In this document: one piece after another, positions 11,549-22,950 of the stretch
Layout: every line of letters starts with the position of its first letter
How positions within the stretch are numbered: position 1 is the stretch's first letter
DNA from: Antitrichia curtipendula
Lineage: Eukaryota > Streptophyta > Bryopsida > Hypnales > Leucodontaceae
Reading direction: 5' to 3'
NCBI GenBank assembly: GCA_951230915.1
Contig: OX579642.1
Location: forward strand, 11,966,001 to 12,030,000
DNA: 64,000 nt
Notes under the pieces: generated by a model
What the model was told of the DNA's origin: nothing
The model's database searches: none
The model's input: only the letters and a program-made list of their open reading frames with translations
Position numbers and translations under genes: made by a program

Positions 11549-12412
11549 GAATACATAATTCATGATGAATTTCAAATTTGTAACTATAAATGTTGTATGC
11601 TATGATATGTGCTAAATTGAATTAATTCCAAGTGATGACTTTTAGGTTGGAATTGATTTAGTGATATAGTTTTCTATAGTGATGAATATAGGGTGCACCA
11701 TGAAATTACAAAACCACAACTTAGCTATGGAATTTTGAAGTCAAATGACTAAAATTATGGAATGAAGTATCAACTTGGAATCAATAGAATCATGGAGTCA
11801 CAAGATTGAAGTTATGAAATGAAAGCCCACGAGTGCATCCACGACTATTGCTTCAAATAATATGTATATTCTTTCATCCACAATTGCATTATTTTAATGA
11901 AATATATTCTTAAAAATAAATTTGACCTTTGAAACCTTTAAAAAGTTATTTTTGAGGCACAAATTAATTTGTAATTTGTTTTGAATATTCAAATAATTTG
12001 TTTGTTCCGTCATCCACAATTGCATCTTTTTAATTATTATATATTCTAATAAAAATAAATTAGAATTCTTCTAAGGCTCTAACTCTCTCTACTACCAATG
12101 GTATTGCCAATTAAAGGTTTAAACTTACAATTGAAAATGTTATTGTTTGCAAAATATTGTACAATATTATAAATTTTCAACATTTTTCAATGAAATTTGG
12201 GACTATGTTGTGTATTATGTGTAATAAATGCAAGAGGTACAAGATAAAGCAAGAAGAGTTCTAGATAACAAAACTTGATAATAATGTTCAAGAAGTACAA
12301 TACTAGAGCTAGAACCACGAGTTAAGATATAAATTAATGTGTTGTCAAAACTAAAGACTACCTCAATCTTGACCTTTATGTATACTACCATTTAAAATAT
12401 TCTTTTGGAAGC
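11549..12412. other. AT-rich spacer, nothing recognised
   Basis: No coding or structured element was seen. The bases just before the tandem repeat at 12413 could belong to an old retrotransposon LTR, but no LTR boundary can be shown. Confidence 0.35.
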
Positions 12413-12512
12413 CTATGGAAGGTTTTAGAACTCTATGGAAGCTCTTGGAAGACTATAAAAACTTTTGGAAGACTATAGAAGCTTTTGAAAAACTATGGAA
12501 GTTTTTAGAATA
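12413..12512 (+). repeat. Period-20 tandem repeat, five units
   Basis: Five consecutive 20-base units start CTATGGAAG or CTATAGAAG/CTATAAAAA and read on through a TTTTGGAAGA/TTTTAGAAC tail: 12413, 12433, 12453, 12473 and 12493. Each has about 65-85 percent identity to the consensus. The GAA-rich spacing recalls heat-shock-element-like arrays in some plant LTRs, but no function is shown. Confidence 0.75.
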
Positions 12513-14816
12513 TGCTAGAATACTATCAAGAGGTCTAGAGGGTTCTCGAATGTCCTTGACATTATGCTACCAATAACGTCCAAATGAAGATTTACATTAA
12601 CATTTGAAAAGGATATGGTACAAAAATTACAATGTATTGTTACAAGTATTTAATATCTTGTGCAAAAATTACAGACATTCAACCTATAATTAGTTTAAGG
12701 AAGAAATACCTCCACATATTTAATCTTTGAAATCCCAAGCCAATTTTTTGTCAAAAAATACTCAAAATTGTCATTTCCATTGCAAAAGCAAAAATATCTA
12801 AACATTTGATTTTTTGAATATTTAGCAATAGGATCATCCACTAAAACTTGCATTAAAATGTGTGAAAGAAATTTTGAAAATTTTGACTATATGGATTATA
12901 AGGTATTTGCATTTAAAATGAAAAAAAGAGTATTGTTGCCCTGTAGTATGCTAATTATAAGACTTTTAATCCTCTTCATTTAAAATTTTTATACTATAGA
13001 TTTTGAATTAATAAAAAAGCATATGTCCAAGAATTAATCCAAGAATTTAAGAAAAAAATCCTAAAGAAAAAATTAATTGGAACCATTCTTCAAAAATTTG
13101 ATAAATGAAGTAGATACCAAATTTGAAGGAAAAACTAAATCATTAAAGGTATTAACATGAACTTGAAGTACCCTAATATAATTAATATGAGTGTTTTAAC
13201 CAAGTATAAATCTAAAAATAAATTCCAAAAATTGTAAAAAATTGAGTTTAAAAATGGATCCAATATGTTGTTTTTCCAAGAAGATGCTACAATTGTTTCC
13301 AAAAGCAAGATGTTCCGTTAATTTTTTTTCCTATCTTAAATTTTTTTCAAAAAATCATGCTAGAAATTGAGATTATAAGAACCCAATTAGACCTTTGATT
13401 GTCCCCTTTGAACTTTAGGGATTATGGAATTAATCCAAATAGAAAGAATTAGAGCCAATTTTTGTACAAAAATCCATCCATCTAATCCTATAGAAAAATT
13501 AGTAAAGTTTTTTTTAATAAAGTTACTAAGATGCCCACATTGAGATGGAAATTGAAAGAATCTTAGTAAGTCTTTTGCAATAATGAATTTTTGAATGCTT
13601 TTCTTTAGAATTGTGAAGAAACTATTATACGTAACAAAGAGTTTTGTTGATAAATTAACCTTCAATGATTATCAATTCCAGTAGAAGCTACCAGTTGCTC
13701 ATTAGTGCATGTAATCAACTCACCTCTATGACCATTGAGGCTTTGTGAGTTTTTTGAGGTCATTATTCCACTACATGCTTGTTTCCTATAGAAAGATGAT
13801 TTATTCCAAAGGACCACTCTTTCTAGATTCCTACATGTGTATGAGGATCAAATTTCTACTACCAAAGTCTTGTAAGCCGGAAATGGTTTGCCAAAACCTT
13901 CAATCTTCAATGGGTGTCAGTGGTAGCATGACAGCATTCATTTGGAGTTTTGGTGCAATGAAAATAATCATGAAATTTCTTTATTTACATATTATAAATT
14001 TTTGCTTGAAGTGTTCTTTTTAGACTGTCTAATGCATTGTAATGACAACATATTAAATGAAGTTTATTATGGACGAAAAAGACATTGATGCTTAGAAGTG
14101 GTTGATGGATGACTTTCAAAATTAATGTAGAAATGAAGAATGCACCTTGTGGTTCAAAAATTAGATCATTTTTGGTAAAATACCTTAATGATAGGTCTTG
14201 CCCTTTTTTTTGGCACAAATCGAAAGAACCAAATGTTGTATTGCAAAAAGTAACTAGAATACAAGACGGCAAAGCCACACAAGTTAGACAATGAAGAAAG
14301 AAGAGCAAAATAGAAAGAGAAACAAAATAGAACAACTAAGAAAATAAGCAAGAGGAAGGACCCTTCTTGTCAATCGAAGTGATGCTAGAATTGTTTCTAC
14401 ATGCAAGCACTAGAGACTTAAGCTAAACACAAGCAAATTGGGTCCAAAGGTCTTGTCTTGTTTTAAGGTTAAGTAAAATCCAAGGCAAAATTATACTAAT
14501 ATTTAAAATACTACTTAAAAGCACTAAATGAGATTGGAGTTTGAGAAACCCATTTTAATATAGAGGTTTAAATGTAATTCTTGAATGTTATGTGAAATCA
14601 CACAAATTTTATATGAGCACATTTTATACTGATGATTGCATTTATATTATTGAAAATAATAATATATGTGCCTATAATATAATATCTATATGCCAATTTG
14701 TGTTATAGATAGAAATATTTAAATTTAATTGTATATTTGATTGAGCAATTGAATGAATGAATTTCAATTTTGTATTATAAGGCAATTATTTTTAAGGGCC
14801 CTATCTAAAAAAGGTG
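12513..14816. other. AT-rich spacer, nothing recognised
   Basis: About 2.3 kb with no convincing gene. Open frames on both strands (for example around 13745-14335) lack family similarity and overlap each other on opposite strands. Confidence 0.4.
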
Positions 14817-14858
14817 ATGTTCTCCACATTGGGAACACTAGCGCCATTGGAGAACATT
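14817..14858. repeat. Short inverted repeat related to the SET-intron hairpin
   Basis: ATGTTCTCCA (14817-14826) faces TGGAGAACAT (14849-14858). The right side continues as GAGAACATTGGGGAGC, which matches 15 of 16 bases with GAGAACATTGTGGAGC at the SET-gene intron hairpin. A weak trace of a shared small element. Confidence 0.4.
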
Positions 14859-17044
14859 GGGGAGCGTCAGAGGAAATAACTTTGGGAAAGTCTTTTCTCA
14901 TATCTTTCTCATTTCTCTAGATGCAATTTCTATCTCTTCTTTTATAGCTGTGCTCTTCGTCGAAAGAACGTTGGAGGAATGTTCATAAGTTGTGTTTGCA
15001 GATTATCGTTGATTTGAGCCGATCTAAATTTTAAAGGATCTAGACGTAATCTGAATGTCAAATTTAATGTTTCAGAATTGAAAACTTTCTGAAAGAAAGC
15101 TCCAAGCTTTGTTGTGCAATTAATCATGGCATCATCAATCTTGTAGACAAGGTACAAGTAGATGCTAAAAATAATTGTTAGAACTTAGAACCTATTTTTG
15201 TTTGAGTTTTGTACTCAAGCTGCAACGCTACTAACTAGTGCATAAAAGTTATTGGAGTGAAAACAAAACAAAATCCCTAAATTTCCTTCATATAACCCTC
15301 GAAGGCCTTAAAAACAAGCATTGCACAAACAATATTAGTTGCAACTAGTCAACACGATTCTGGATGTACTATCCAACTTCCTATTCCTAAGAAAAATACA
15401 CAACATACACCTCAACGTCATAAAACTTGACAGCTCCAAATTGTGAGGCACCTTTAGTACATCCAAGGCCCAAATCCTAATGGCTTTTTGGTTCAAACAC
15501 CCTGTAGATTCTTCCCTATTGAACTCTAATTGCTTCAAAAAAAGCTTCAATCACGCAACTAATAATCATATCCTCCAAGACACAAACTCAACATCAATGC
15601 AACCTTTGCATTGTAGTAATTAATTTCTTGGGCTTTTTGAATGGTCTAAATATTTCCAAACCACAAGCCACAAGTGACACACACAAACTAATTCCACTAC
15701 TACCGATCAATGAAAACCACACCATTTTTTCCATGATTTAAGTGCACACAATTGTTGTCCGCAATCTTCTACTCGATCACCAGCAAACCCTTGCTCAAAT
15801 TCCAATTTTCCACCATTCAAAACCCTAAAAATATGTCAAAATTTCACACTATAAAACTCTCACTTGGTTATCACAATTCTGGCAAGCGTAGAGCAAGACC
15901 TTCTTCTCTCGATCTCCCGCGGGTACATGATATTGTTATTGCTACACAACAATGCAACAATCTTGCTCTACAAAAACAAAAGGAAACAAAAATCAACAAT
16001 AGAGAGACGAGAACTTGGAGATGGAACTACTCACCATTTTTAGTGAAACTTCATGTGAGCAAAGACACAAATGAAAAAACAAATGCAACCCCGGGAGATG
16101 GTATTGTACTCAAAACCTTCATGAGATTTAGGGCTTTACACTATATATATCATTGAATATATGTACTCCTTACCATATACACCTGCAAAGTACCTATTGT
16201 AGGCATTTCTTAGCACAATCAACAGTGATATTTTTGTTTTCTTGCAAGAAAGGCAATCTTGAATGGAAGCACGACAAATAAATCAACTAATTTCATTCAT
16301 CCATTAGGTGTGACATCATTCTCCAATTTTGCACGAGGACCATGAAGGAGAAATAACAAATATTTGGTTGAAAATTATAGTAACTGATAATATATATGTG
16401 ATGATCCAATTTTCTTTGGTGTATATTTTTGTAGGTAATTCTCCAGGGCCTACACATCTTGTTCATTTGAAAAAATAATTATAACAATTTTGCCTACAAT
16501 TTTCATAAACTCACATTATAAACTAAAATCTTCTTTATGTTGTGGACATAAATTCTTAGATTTATTTATGAATGACTTTCATTTGAATTAATTATATATA
16601 TGACCCACATACATGTAGCTAAGGTCCCTCCAATTATTCACAACTAAATATAAATATAAAAAAAACTTTAAAAAAATATCCCTAATGATATAAATAGAAT
16701 GTAGGTATATATTTCTAAAATATACTAGATTCCTATTTTGAGAATTAGAACTAAAAAAAGTTAAAAGATTTCTAATTTTAAAAATAGATTAGACATTTTA
16801 GAGAAAATATAAATATTGTTAGATTCAAATTCTGGGCGTGGAGTAGACTGATATTCGGAAGGGAATAAGCATTTTGATTTAATTGTAAGCTAAAACAACC
16901 TATTACCACTCCCCGCCCTAATGTACCGAGAGGACATTCTTCAGAACGAAAATGTACATGGAAGGGACATAACGGCGGAATTGGAATTAGTGACAGCTTC
17001 CTTTTGTGTTCTCATTCAGTTAACTTAGACTTGAGTTCTCACGG
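14859..17044. other. AT-rich spacer leading to the snoRNA promoter
   Basis: No gene was recognised over about 2.2 kb. The open frame at 15752-16156 has no visible family motif. Base composition becomes richer in GC from about 16830, at the approach to the snoRNA cluster. Confidence 0.4.
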
Positions 17045-17065
17045 ATTAGGGTTCAAGTTAGGGTT
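17045..17065 (+). promoter_or_regulatory. Tandem telo-box motifs upstream of the snoRNA cluster
   Basis: Two copies of TTAGGGTT (17046-17053 and 17058-17065) lie about 220 bases before the first snoRNA. Telo boxes (AACCCTAA in either orientation) are a known mark of plant promoters for snoRNA clusters and ribosomal protein genes. No open frame follows, in keeping with a non-coding Pol II transcript. The exact start of transcription is not visible. Confidence 0.6.
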
Positions 17066-17283
17066 CGCGCCCTCTCTTTGGGTGCATTGCCGAACCCTAT
17101 AATTGCCGCCACCGCCCTCCATCGATCATCTCATTGTACTTGTTCTCTTCGAGAGATGTCTTGATGTCTTTTGGTGTCTAGGCGCTTGTGTTTGGTCTGT
17201 GTTGTATGGTATAGCGATTACCTGTCCATGCTGTCTGTCTTAGGTTCTTTTGGAGTTTTCATTTGTAATCACAGATGCGATAG

Positions 17284-17382
17284 ACTGCGGTGATGATTCG
17301 ATAACCCCAGCTCGCTTTTAGCTTTCGCAAGAAGGCGTTGAAGAGAAATCATCGTTTCCAACACAATTTAAACCTGAGCAGT
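17284..17382 (+). ncRNA. Box C/D snoRNA candidate 1
   Basis: A terminal stem ACTGC (17284-17288) pairs with GCAGT (17378-17382). Box C is GTGATGA (17290-17296) and box D is CTGA (17374-17377), directly next to the closing stem. Size (about 99 bases) fits the class. No clear D' box and no rRNA target that I recognise for the sequence before box D. It gains weight from lying in line with three better candidates. Confidence 0.6.
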
Positions 17383-17421
17383 GTCTTCGATCTCTTTCAG
17401 TCGAGTTCTGTGGAGTCTCTT

Positions 17422-17503
17422 TCCGCAGTGATTAGAATTGATAATCAGCCGTCTGGTTGAAACTATCACAAACTTAAACAGAACATCTAAGGGTCTGAGC
17501 GGA
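17422..17503 (+). ncRNA. Box C/D snoRNA 2, guide to 18S rRNA (U61-like)
   Basis: Terminal stem TCCGC (17422-17426) and GCGGA (17499-17503); box C is the slightly divergent GTGATTA (17428-17434); box D is CTGA (17495-17498). The guide before box D, CAGAACATCTAAGGG, is perfectly complementary over 15 bases to the conserved plant 18S segment CCCTTAGATGTTCTG. By the box D plus five rule it addresses the first U after CCC, the site I recall as the target of vertebrate U61 (human 18S Um1442). The 18S sequence is from memory. Confidence 0.8.
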
Positions 17504-17694
17504 GTTTTTTCTTTTTCATATTTTGAGTTGGCAGGCAAATTGACTAGAGTCACTCGTGTGCTTGCAACTGGTAGCACATAGAGCGCTGAAAATTGCCGAG
17601 AGGAAGGATCATGGGCAGCTGTTCAACCTGGCCCTGAAGAATCTACCTGGGCAGGAGGAAGCTTCCATGAACATATTGTTTCTGTTGAGGAGAT

Positions 17695-17779
17695 GTTGTC
17701 CGTGATGATATTTATGTCATGCACCACACTTAGTATCCCGTGCCGATATGACCTAACACCATAGAAGTTCTGAGACAAC
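17695..17779 (+). ncRNA. Box C/D snoRNA 3, probable 18S guide (snR40/U32-like)
   Basis: Terminal stem GTTGTC (17695-17700) pairs exactly with GACAAC (17774-17779). Box C is GTGATGA (17702-17708) and box D is CTGA (17770-17773). Upstream of a CTTA sequence that may act as D' lies CATGCACCAC, complementary to GTGGTGCATG of 18S rRNA, the region methylated under yeast snR40 and vertebrate U32 guidance. The sequence before box D (ACACCATAGAAGTT) has no target I can name. Confidence 0.75.
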
Positions 17780-17920
17780 CTCATGTTTTCTTTCACTTTG
17801 TTCATGTTTATCTCCCAATGATTAATATCAATATTAGCTCTATCTGAAATTTCACTGTGGAAAATAATGGATCGACTATATGAGGGATGAATTTACATGT
17901 CATGTTCTTGTTCCGCTCGG

Positions 17921-18020
17921 TCGTGCACTGTGATGATAAGAAAGTGTTTCGGACTAGAGTTTCTGATCTGGGGTAGTAGCCAGTTTTGAAGAAACCACTC
18001 TTGGCTGTCTGAGTGCACGA
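17921..18020 (+). ncRNA. Box C/D snoRNA 4, guide to 25S rRNA (snR78-like site)
   Basis: An 8-bp terminal stem, TCGTGCAC (17921-17928) with GTGCACGA (18013-18020), encloses box C GTGATGA (17930-17936), D' CTGA (17963-17966), a degenerate C' TGAAGAA (17987-17993) and box D CTGA (18009-18012). The D' guide TCGGACTAGAGT is complementary over 12 bases to ACTCTAGTCCGA of 25S rRNA; the fifth base upstream of D' pairs with the U corresponding to yeast Um2421, guided there by snR78. The box D guide (ACTCTTGGCTGT) has no target that I recognise. Confidence 0.85.
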
Positions 18021-18461
18021 TCTCTCTTTTCATCGAGTTTTTGGTGACCCAAGGAAGATGAGTTCACGGAGTTCTGGGTGACACAAGGAATCTGAGAAAT
18101 TGTGAACACACTTTAATAAAAAAATTCCTGCGGTCCGGAATCATAATTGAACTGAAATTACAGGTTGTCATATCGATTCCTCATGATATCGCTACTTGAA
18201 AGTATCAAATTTTTTTAAGATAGTCCAGTGTCTAATCACTATGATTCAGGCTGCTCTGTATCTTGGCATCACTCACAAGCGACATACTATTCGGATGAAG
18301 GTTCTTTCCTTGCGACCTTCAATTACAAGCACTCATCATAATGTGCGAACGCACTACAATATCCAGGTACAAGTGCACCCACGTGCTGGACATCCTACCG
18401 TCTTTTGGCATGTTTAATGGAGAGCTACAATCAACTGCTTCGATCTAGAACGGTTGGGTTT
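18021..18461. other. 3' part of the snoRNA transcript or spacer
   Basis: The stretch contains a direct repeat of GGTGAC with CAAGGAA (about 18042 and 18088) but no complete snoRNA box set. The 73-residue frame at 18196-18417 has no recognisable domain and probably is not a gene. The cluster's transcript may end here, convergent with the DUF1218 gene. Confidence 0.35.
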
Positions 18462-20346
18462 CTAAGGTGCTCCATATCGGTCAATGATGAAGAGCAACTC
18501 GGAGGAATCGAAAATCAATGCGCAAACTGGAAGGCAACTCTTGAAACCCATCTCAGGTAGTGCGGAATGCTTGGGAAGCGTTTCTGTCGGGAAGTCCCAG
18601 CTCAATTCCCCCGGTTTGAGGTTGAGATACTGCGCCCAGTCGTGGTCGATGCGCGAGACGGCCAGGTAGTAAATGGTACCTGCCACAGTGCTGAGGAGGG
18701 CAATGAGTGCCCCTCCCGCAAACACCCCGGCGTCGATGGCATAACCGCAGGAGGCTGTTGTTGCCGCTGGCAGAGGCTTGGCATTCGCTCGGGCATGGTG
18801 GTTGCTACTCTGCCACGATACAAGATGCCCTGCACCAACAGGATTTGGAGTTATAAAGCAACTACGTACCTCGAACGAGAATGAAACATTTTCCTTTCAA
18901 GAATATGAAGTACCCTAATCAGAAACTTTAGCTCAATTGTGGATCTTGTCCGTTGCGAAACTGTCACGGGAGGCAGGACCACACATTGGAACCAGGAGAG
19001 CTTCCTGCCATTAGTGCCGGCGAATTCAAATGAACCACGAAAAAAACACAATTTAACCAATGCAACGCATTTGTAGCCTCATGTAAGGGCACTTCTTTTC
19101 CATATTGTTGTCAAGTTTTTGCTGGTTTGTGATGGGTGCAGCCTGCATAATTTTGTGTGCAGCCAAACACCCGTTCTTTTCAGAATTTTGAAACCTCCTC
19201 AGCATGATGAAGGTAAGCCTCTTTATGTGAAACTATTTGCTCGAGAGGAATTCTTAATTCAGATCTATCAATTTCTGAACTGAGAGTTGAGACATCTACC
19301 GGTACCTGACGTCTCTGAGGTACCCTAAAGCAGCCATGACATAACCGGTTATTGACTTTGCAACGCTAACGTGGCACTATCCCATTAGCTAGCCGTCACC
19401 ATTACCATCACAAGTTGCAACTCATAACCTTCTTTCCTTTCAACTTGCTTCCCACACCCTTGGATCATGAAGATCAAAGGTTGTGATTGAAAAGTGAACA
19501 ACCGGTTATATCCGATAACCTACTCGCCGCTACCGCAGCTTGTCGGTTATCTAGTACGTAGTTATTTTAATGATAGTGATGATAGTTGAGGCATACAGCT
19601 TGACTGCCCGGGACGCAACGACACGACTTCGACATAGTTAGGTTTAATGGAATGATTATTGTGCAATAAATTCCAGAATATAGTGTTGTACCGAGAAAGT
19701 CTACCGATGAGGACGAGGTGTGAGTGCAATACCAAGAAATGATGAGGCTCTTGAGTGTGAGGGGTACCGAGCCAATGAACTTGTTGATCTTGCGATTGCA
19801 GCACAGACAGCCCCCAGCAATAGTGAGCCCCACTTGCGACAACAAGAGAAGCAGGCCTGCCATGATGGACAGCAACACGGTTTGATTGGGAGGTATGTAG
19901 CACCAATTCTTCCCATCTACCCATACCAACTTATCAGCCTGCACAGCAACAACTTTGATCAACACATCGTCACCAACAAACTCTCGACATCTTGGCCTTT
20001 CATCATGATCATGCCAATCTGCCTAAGGATTGGAACTGCTGGTTCCATGAGTATTGATAGGAATGAGCTTATGATATGTAAGCAGTTGACACAGAACCTA
20101 CTCATTTCATATCATTAGTTCATTTACATGGCATTTCATTTACTCATGTATTGCAAGATTCATAGAACACGTAGAATTAAATGTGTTTCTGAAATAGAAC
20201 CAGTGGAAGTTGAAATATGATGAGCGACTTACAGTGATGCGCTTTCGCTCCGCATAAAAGCCCATGATGGCCGCAAGAACACCGACCATGACCCCCACAT
20301 TGGTGATGATGATCACTTTCAGAGGGTAAATAGTTCCCAGGGCCAT
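18462..20346 (-). CDS. DUF1218 family membrane protein (MWL-like), 3 exons
   Basis: Minus-strand exons 20233-20346, 19733-19938 and 18462-18861 join in phase into about 239 residues. Exon 1 gives a hydrophobic segment (residues about 11-30) ending FYAERKRIT. Exon 2 has NWCYIPPN, a second hydrophobic segment (59-80) and the family's GGCLCC motif (80-85). Exon 3 holds SCGYAIDAGVFAGGAL and TIYYLAV (143-176), the last membrane segment. This pattern is that of DUF1218, the family that includes the Arabidopsis MODIFYING WALL LIGNIN proteins, ER-associated four-helix membrane proteins. The third membrane segment is poorly formed at the exon 2-3 junction, so a small exon may be missed in the 871-base intron 2. 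The C-terminal tail of about 60 residues is not recognised. Confidence 0.7.
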
Positions 20347-22255
20347 GGAGCTTCTCGTGATAGGACTACTAAACTAATAGTCACCTGTGACAATGATGTT
20401 GCTGCTGCTATCTCACAATTGATCAAGTAATGTTGATGATTTAAAGCATGCAGCATATAAGAAGTGATGAGCTTGTTACACCAACTTGAACAGTTTGTTG
20501 AGCTTTCCAAGCAAGTAAACACAAAAGAACACCGCAACCGTGAAGGCTACGAGCTTCCAACAGCAGGTCTACACACATTCCTTCAATAGACGACTTAGCC
20601 TGAAACTGAGACTGAGCGGGGAAACAAGATGGCCTACGTTGATGCTGGGTACAAAGCTTGTAGAGATGGCATTCCAAGCTCATCAACAACAAGACTACAG
20701 GAGAAGGGGGGGAGGGGGATGGTGGATGCAAGCAACAGGGAATTGAAGATCAAAGGAGACAATGGAGGAAGTGGAGAAGAGCAACCGTGAGTTCGTTGTA
20801 TCATGGTTCAGGGGTATCTTGATCAAGAATCAATTGATCTCTGCCTTGCCAAGTCATCATCCGTTGTAACCGATTGCATGTTGCCATCATGTTTTGAGAA
20901 GCTATTGCTCTTCACTGTCATATGGTTTGCGACTTTGGGTGACGAAGGTCATGTAGACGAAGTGATTTATTTACTTCAAATCTCGACAAAAAATTTCTTG
21001 CACTAGAGGCCGGAAACATGAGAGATCAAGAAAAAGACCGCAAGGAGACCACGACTGGTCATGACTTGTAGGTCTTGTTGTGGATTTTTTTTTCCTTGAT
21101 TTGCTCAGAGTGACCTTGTTTCCTCTCGAGTTGTGGTTGATGCAACTTACAAGAAGATCTTTGTGTGACGGGCCGTCGAATTTGAAGTAAGTATTATGAA
21201 TGGACGTACTGTACAAGTAGGTTGTTTGTTGCAGTCTGCTCCAAGATTTCCTGCAACTTCATTGATGCAGAGGAGCTGAGCTCAAGAAACACCCCCTTCG
21301 TGACACCATTTCTACCATTTTCTGCGAGAAACTCTTTATTTGTTAACAGTGGAAGAGTGGAAATATTTTAGTTGAAAGTCGGGGGATCCCTCCTTAGATT
21401 GCCTTGCTCCATGGCATTGTTAATCAACTAGGCGTGGTATAGTTACACATCTAGTCAGAGTGCTAGGCACCACTACGTAGTTTGGAGAAAAAATCTAAAT
21501 GTAATGTATACAATTGATTTTGGTTTAGCTTGTGATAGCATCTTCAAAGGAATGCAATAAACTCAAACTTGATTCACATCATAGGATTCCGCTCCCAAGT
21601 AGCTGTGCATTAATTTCCAAATTGTAGGTTAATTTTGAATCGTGCAAATTGAGGTAAAAAATGAATTTAATACATTAGTTTTTTTTTAAAGATGCTCTTA
21701 TTGCACATGAAATAAGATGCTCCATAACTTTCTCATCCCTAATCACAAAAATATTTTTAATTAGATGCAAAATTTCAATATATTATTTTGAGTTTTAATT
21801 TGTGATTTTTTTGTTGCCTAGAGAAGAGAATTTTGACTTTAGTTAAGCATAATTTTTGCTCCTAGACATCAATTGGATTTTTTTTTAAATTATATTTCCA
21901 TAAGTCTAATCTATTTTTCTATCTTTATTTTTATTTTTTTTAAAACATACCAAAAATTCAAATCATATAAACCTACGTATCTAAACTTTCTTTTGTCCTC
22001 TAAGGGAACACTTGGTCCTTTGGGGGTTAACAAATAACCTTATTAAGGTCAAATACAACACCATATAGGTACGTATTCATAACCTTTTGTAGCTTCTTCG
22101 ATGTGTATGAGGTTGTGCAATCATAATCCAAATTAGAAATGTCATGTGTCATTGGATCTAATTCAGTATGAGGACTAGATTATGTCACTATTGTATACCT
22201 CCATTCATACATCATACTGTAGGTTTGCTAGGTCAAGGTTGGGCTTCCTAAACTT
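20347..22255. other. Spacer upstream of the DUF1218 gene
   Basis: This includes the presumed promoter of the minus-strand gene (20347-20800), with a G-rich stretch near 20707-20722. No other gene or well-defined repeat was identified. Confidence 0.4.
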
Positions 22256-22481
22256 TTAACCCTAGAAAGATGGATTGGTCACTATGAAAATCAACCTTTT
22301 TTGTACTATGTGAATCACTTACTTTAAAAAATCAAGAGCACTCATTAGAGGTCAAACTATTGTGCAAACCTTCATTTTTCACACAAAATTCTATGGATGA
22401 ACATTTGCATTTTTATCCTCCATATAGGAATTCTTTTTCACCCATTAGACAATTAGTGTTTATAGTGTCTTCTAAGGTTAA
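22256..22481. mobile_element. Short TTAA-flanked MITE candidate with piggyBac-like ends
   Basis: The left end reads TTAACCCTAGAAAGATGG and the right end, read inwards, TTAACCTTAGAAGACACT, imperfect inverted repeats about 226 bases apart. The left end is almost the same as the terminal TTAA plus inverted repeat of the classic insect piggyBac element. No open frame is inside. Given short ends and AT-rich context, a chance match cannot be excluded. Confidence 0.4.
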
Positions 22482-22689
22482 GGGTTATGGCCTATCAACA
22501 TCTGACTACTACTGAACCCATCTTCAAAACAATTCTAGAAGCTACAAAAGACAAAAGAAGTTGATATTCCCCACGGGTGATCAAATTTGGTATATTTGAA
22601 TTTATATTTTGAATGACAAGTGCTCAAATCAAGCTAACACACATGAACAACAGTGAAGTTTCAGAGATGAAATTTAGTATCAAGTAATG
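22482..22689. other. Spacer, nothing recognised
   Basis: Short AT-rich stretch between the MITE candidate and the decayed coding repeat. Confidence 0.3.
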
Positions 22690-22950
22690 CAAAAGATGCC
22701 TACACAACAAACACATTCAGTATCTAATGGTCCCAAGTTACTGCATCTAGCAATTCCAATATAATGAGGCAAGGGTCCCTTTTACATCCTTGAAAATGGG
22801 ACCATACAATGAACAAAACGGTCTTGTATGGCTCCTCAACCAACCCTAATCTTTGAATTAATTGATAAGTCCCTCCCAAGCATAATATCTTTCCAGCATG
22901 GTGAGAAAACCATTGCTTGGTTAGAGCATGGACACCCTAGGCCTGCTCAA
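22690..22950 (-). repeat. Decayed formerly coding repeat, copy 1 (partner 40560-40834)
   Basis: Read on the minus strand this gives HAGKILCL, then LIQRLGLVEEPYKTVLFIV, and 40560-40834 gives HVGKVVCF, LIQALGLTNEEP and KTILFTVGIPF in the same order. Conservation of the peptide alongside indels suggests a coding origin, probably a transposable element, now broken. I do not recognise the protein. Confidence 0.5.

Noticed and set aside
17828..17852. Additional box C-like AATGATTA and box D-like CTGA between snoRNAs 3 and 4
   Set aside because: The spacing is too small and there is no closing stem.
18196..18417. 73-residue open frame after the snoRNA cluster
   Set aside because: No domain, and it lies in a non-coding transcript region.
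18862..19060. Minus-strand frame with AGTNGRKLSWFQCVVLPP as a possible DUF1218 exon
   Set aside because: It has some likeness to the extracellular loop of the family, but no acceptor in phase was found and the exon at 18462-18861 already supplies the cysteine-containing loop in frame.
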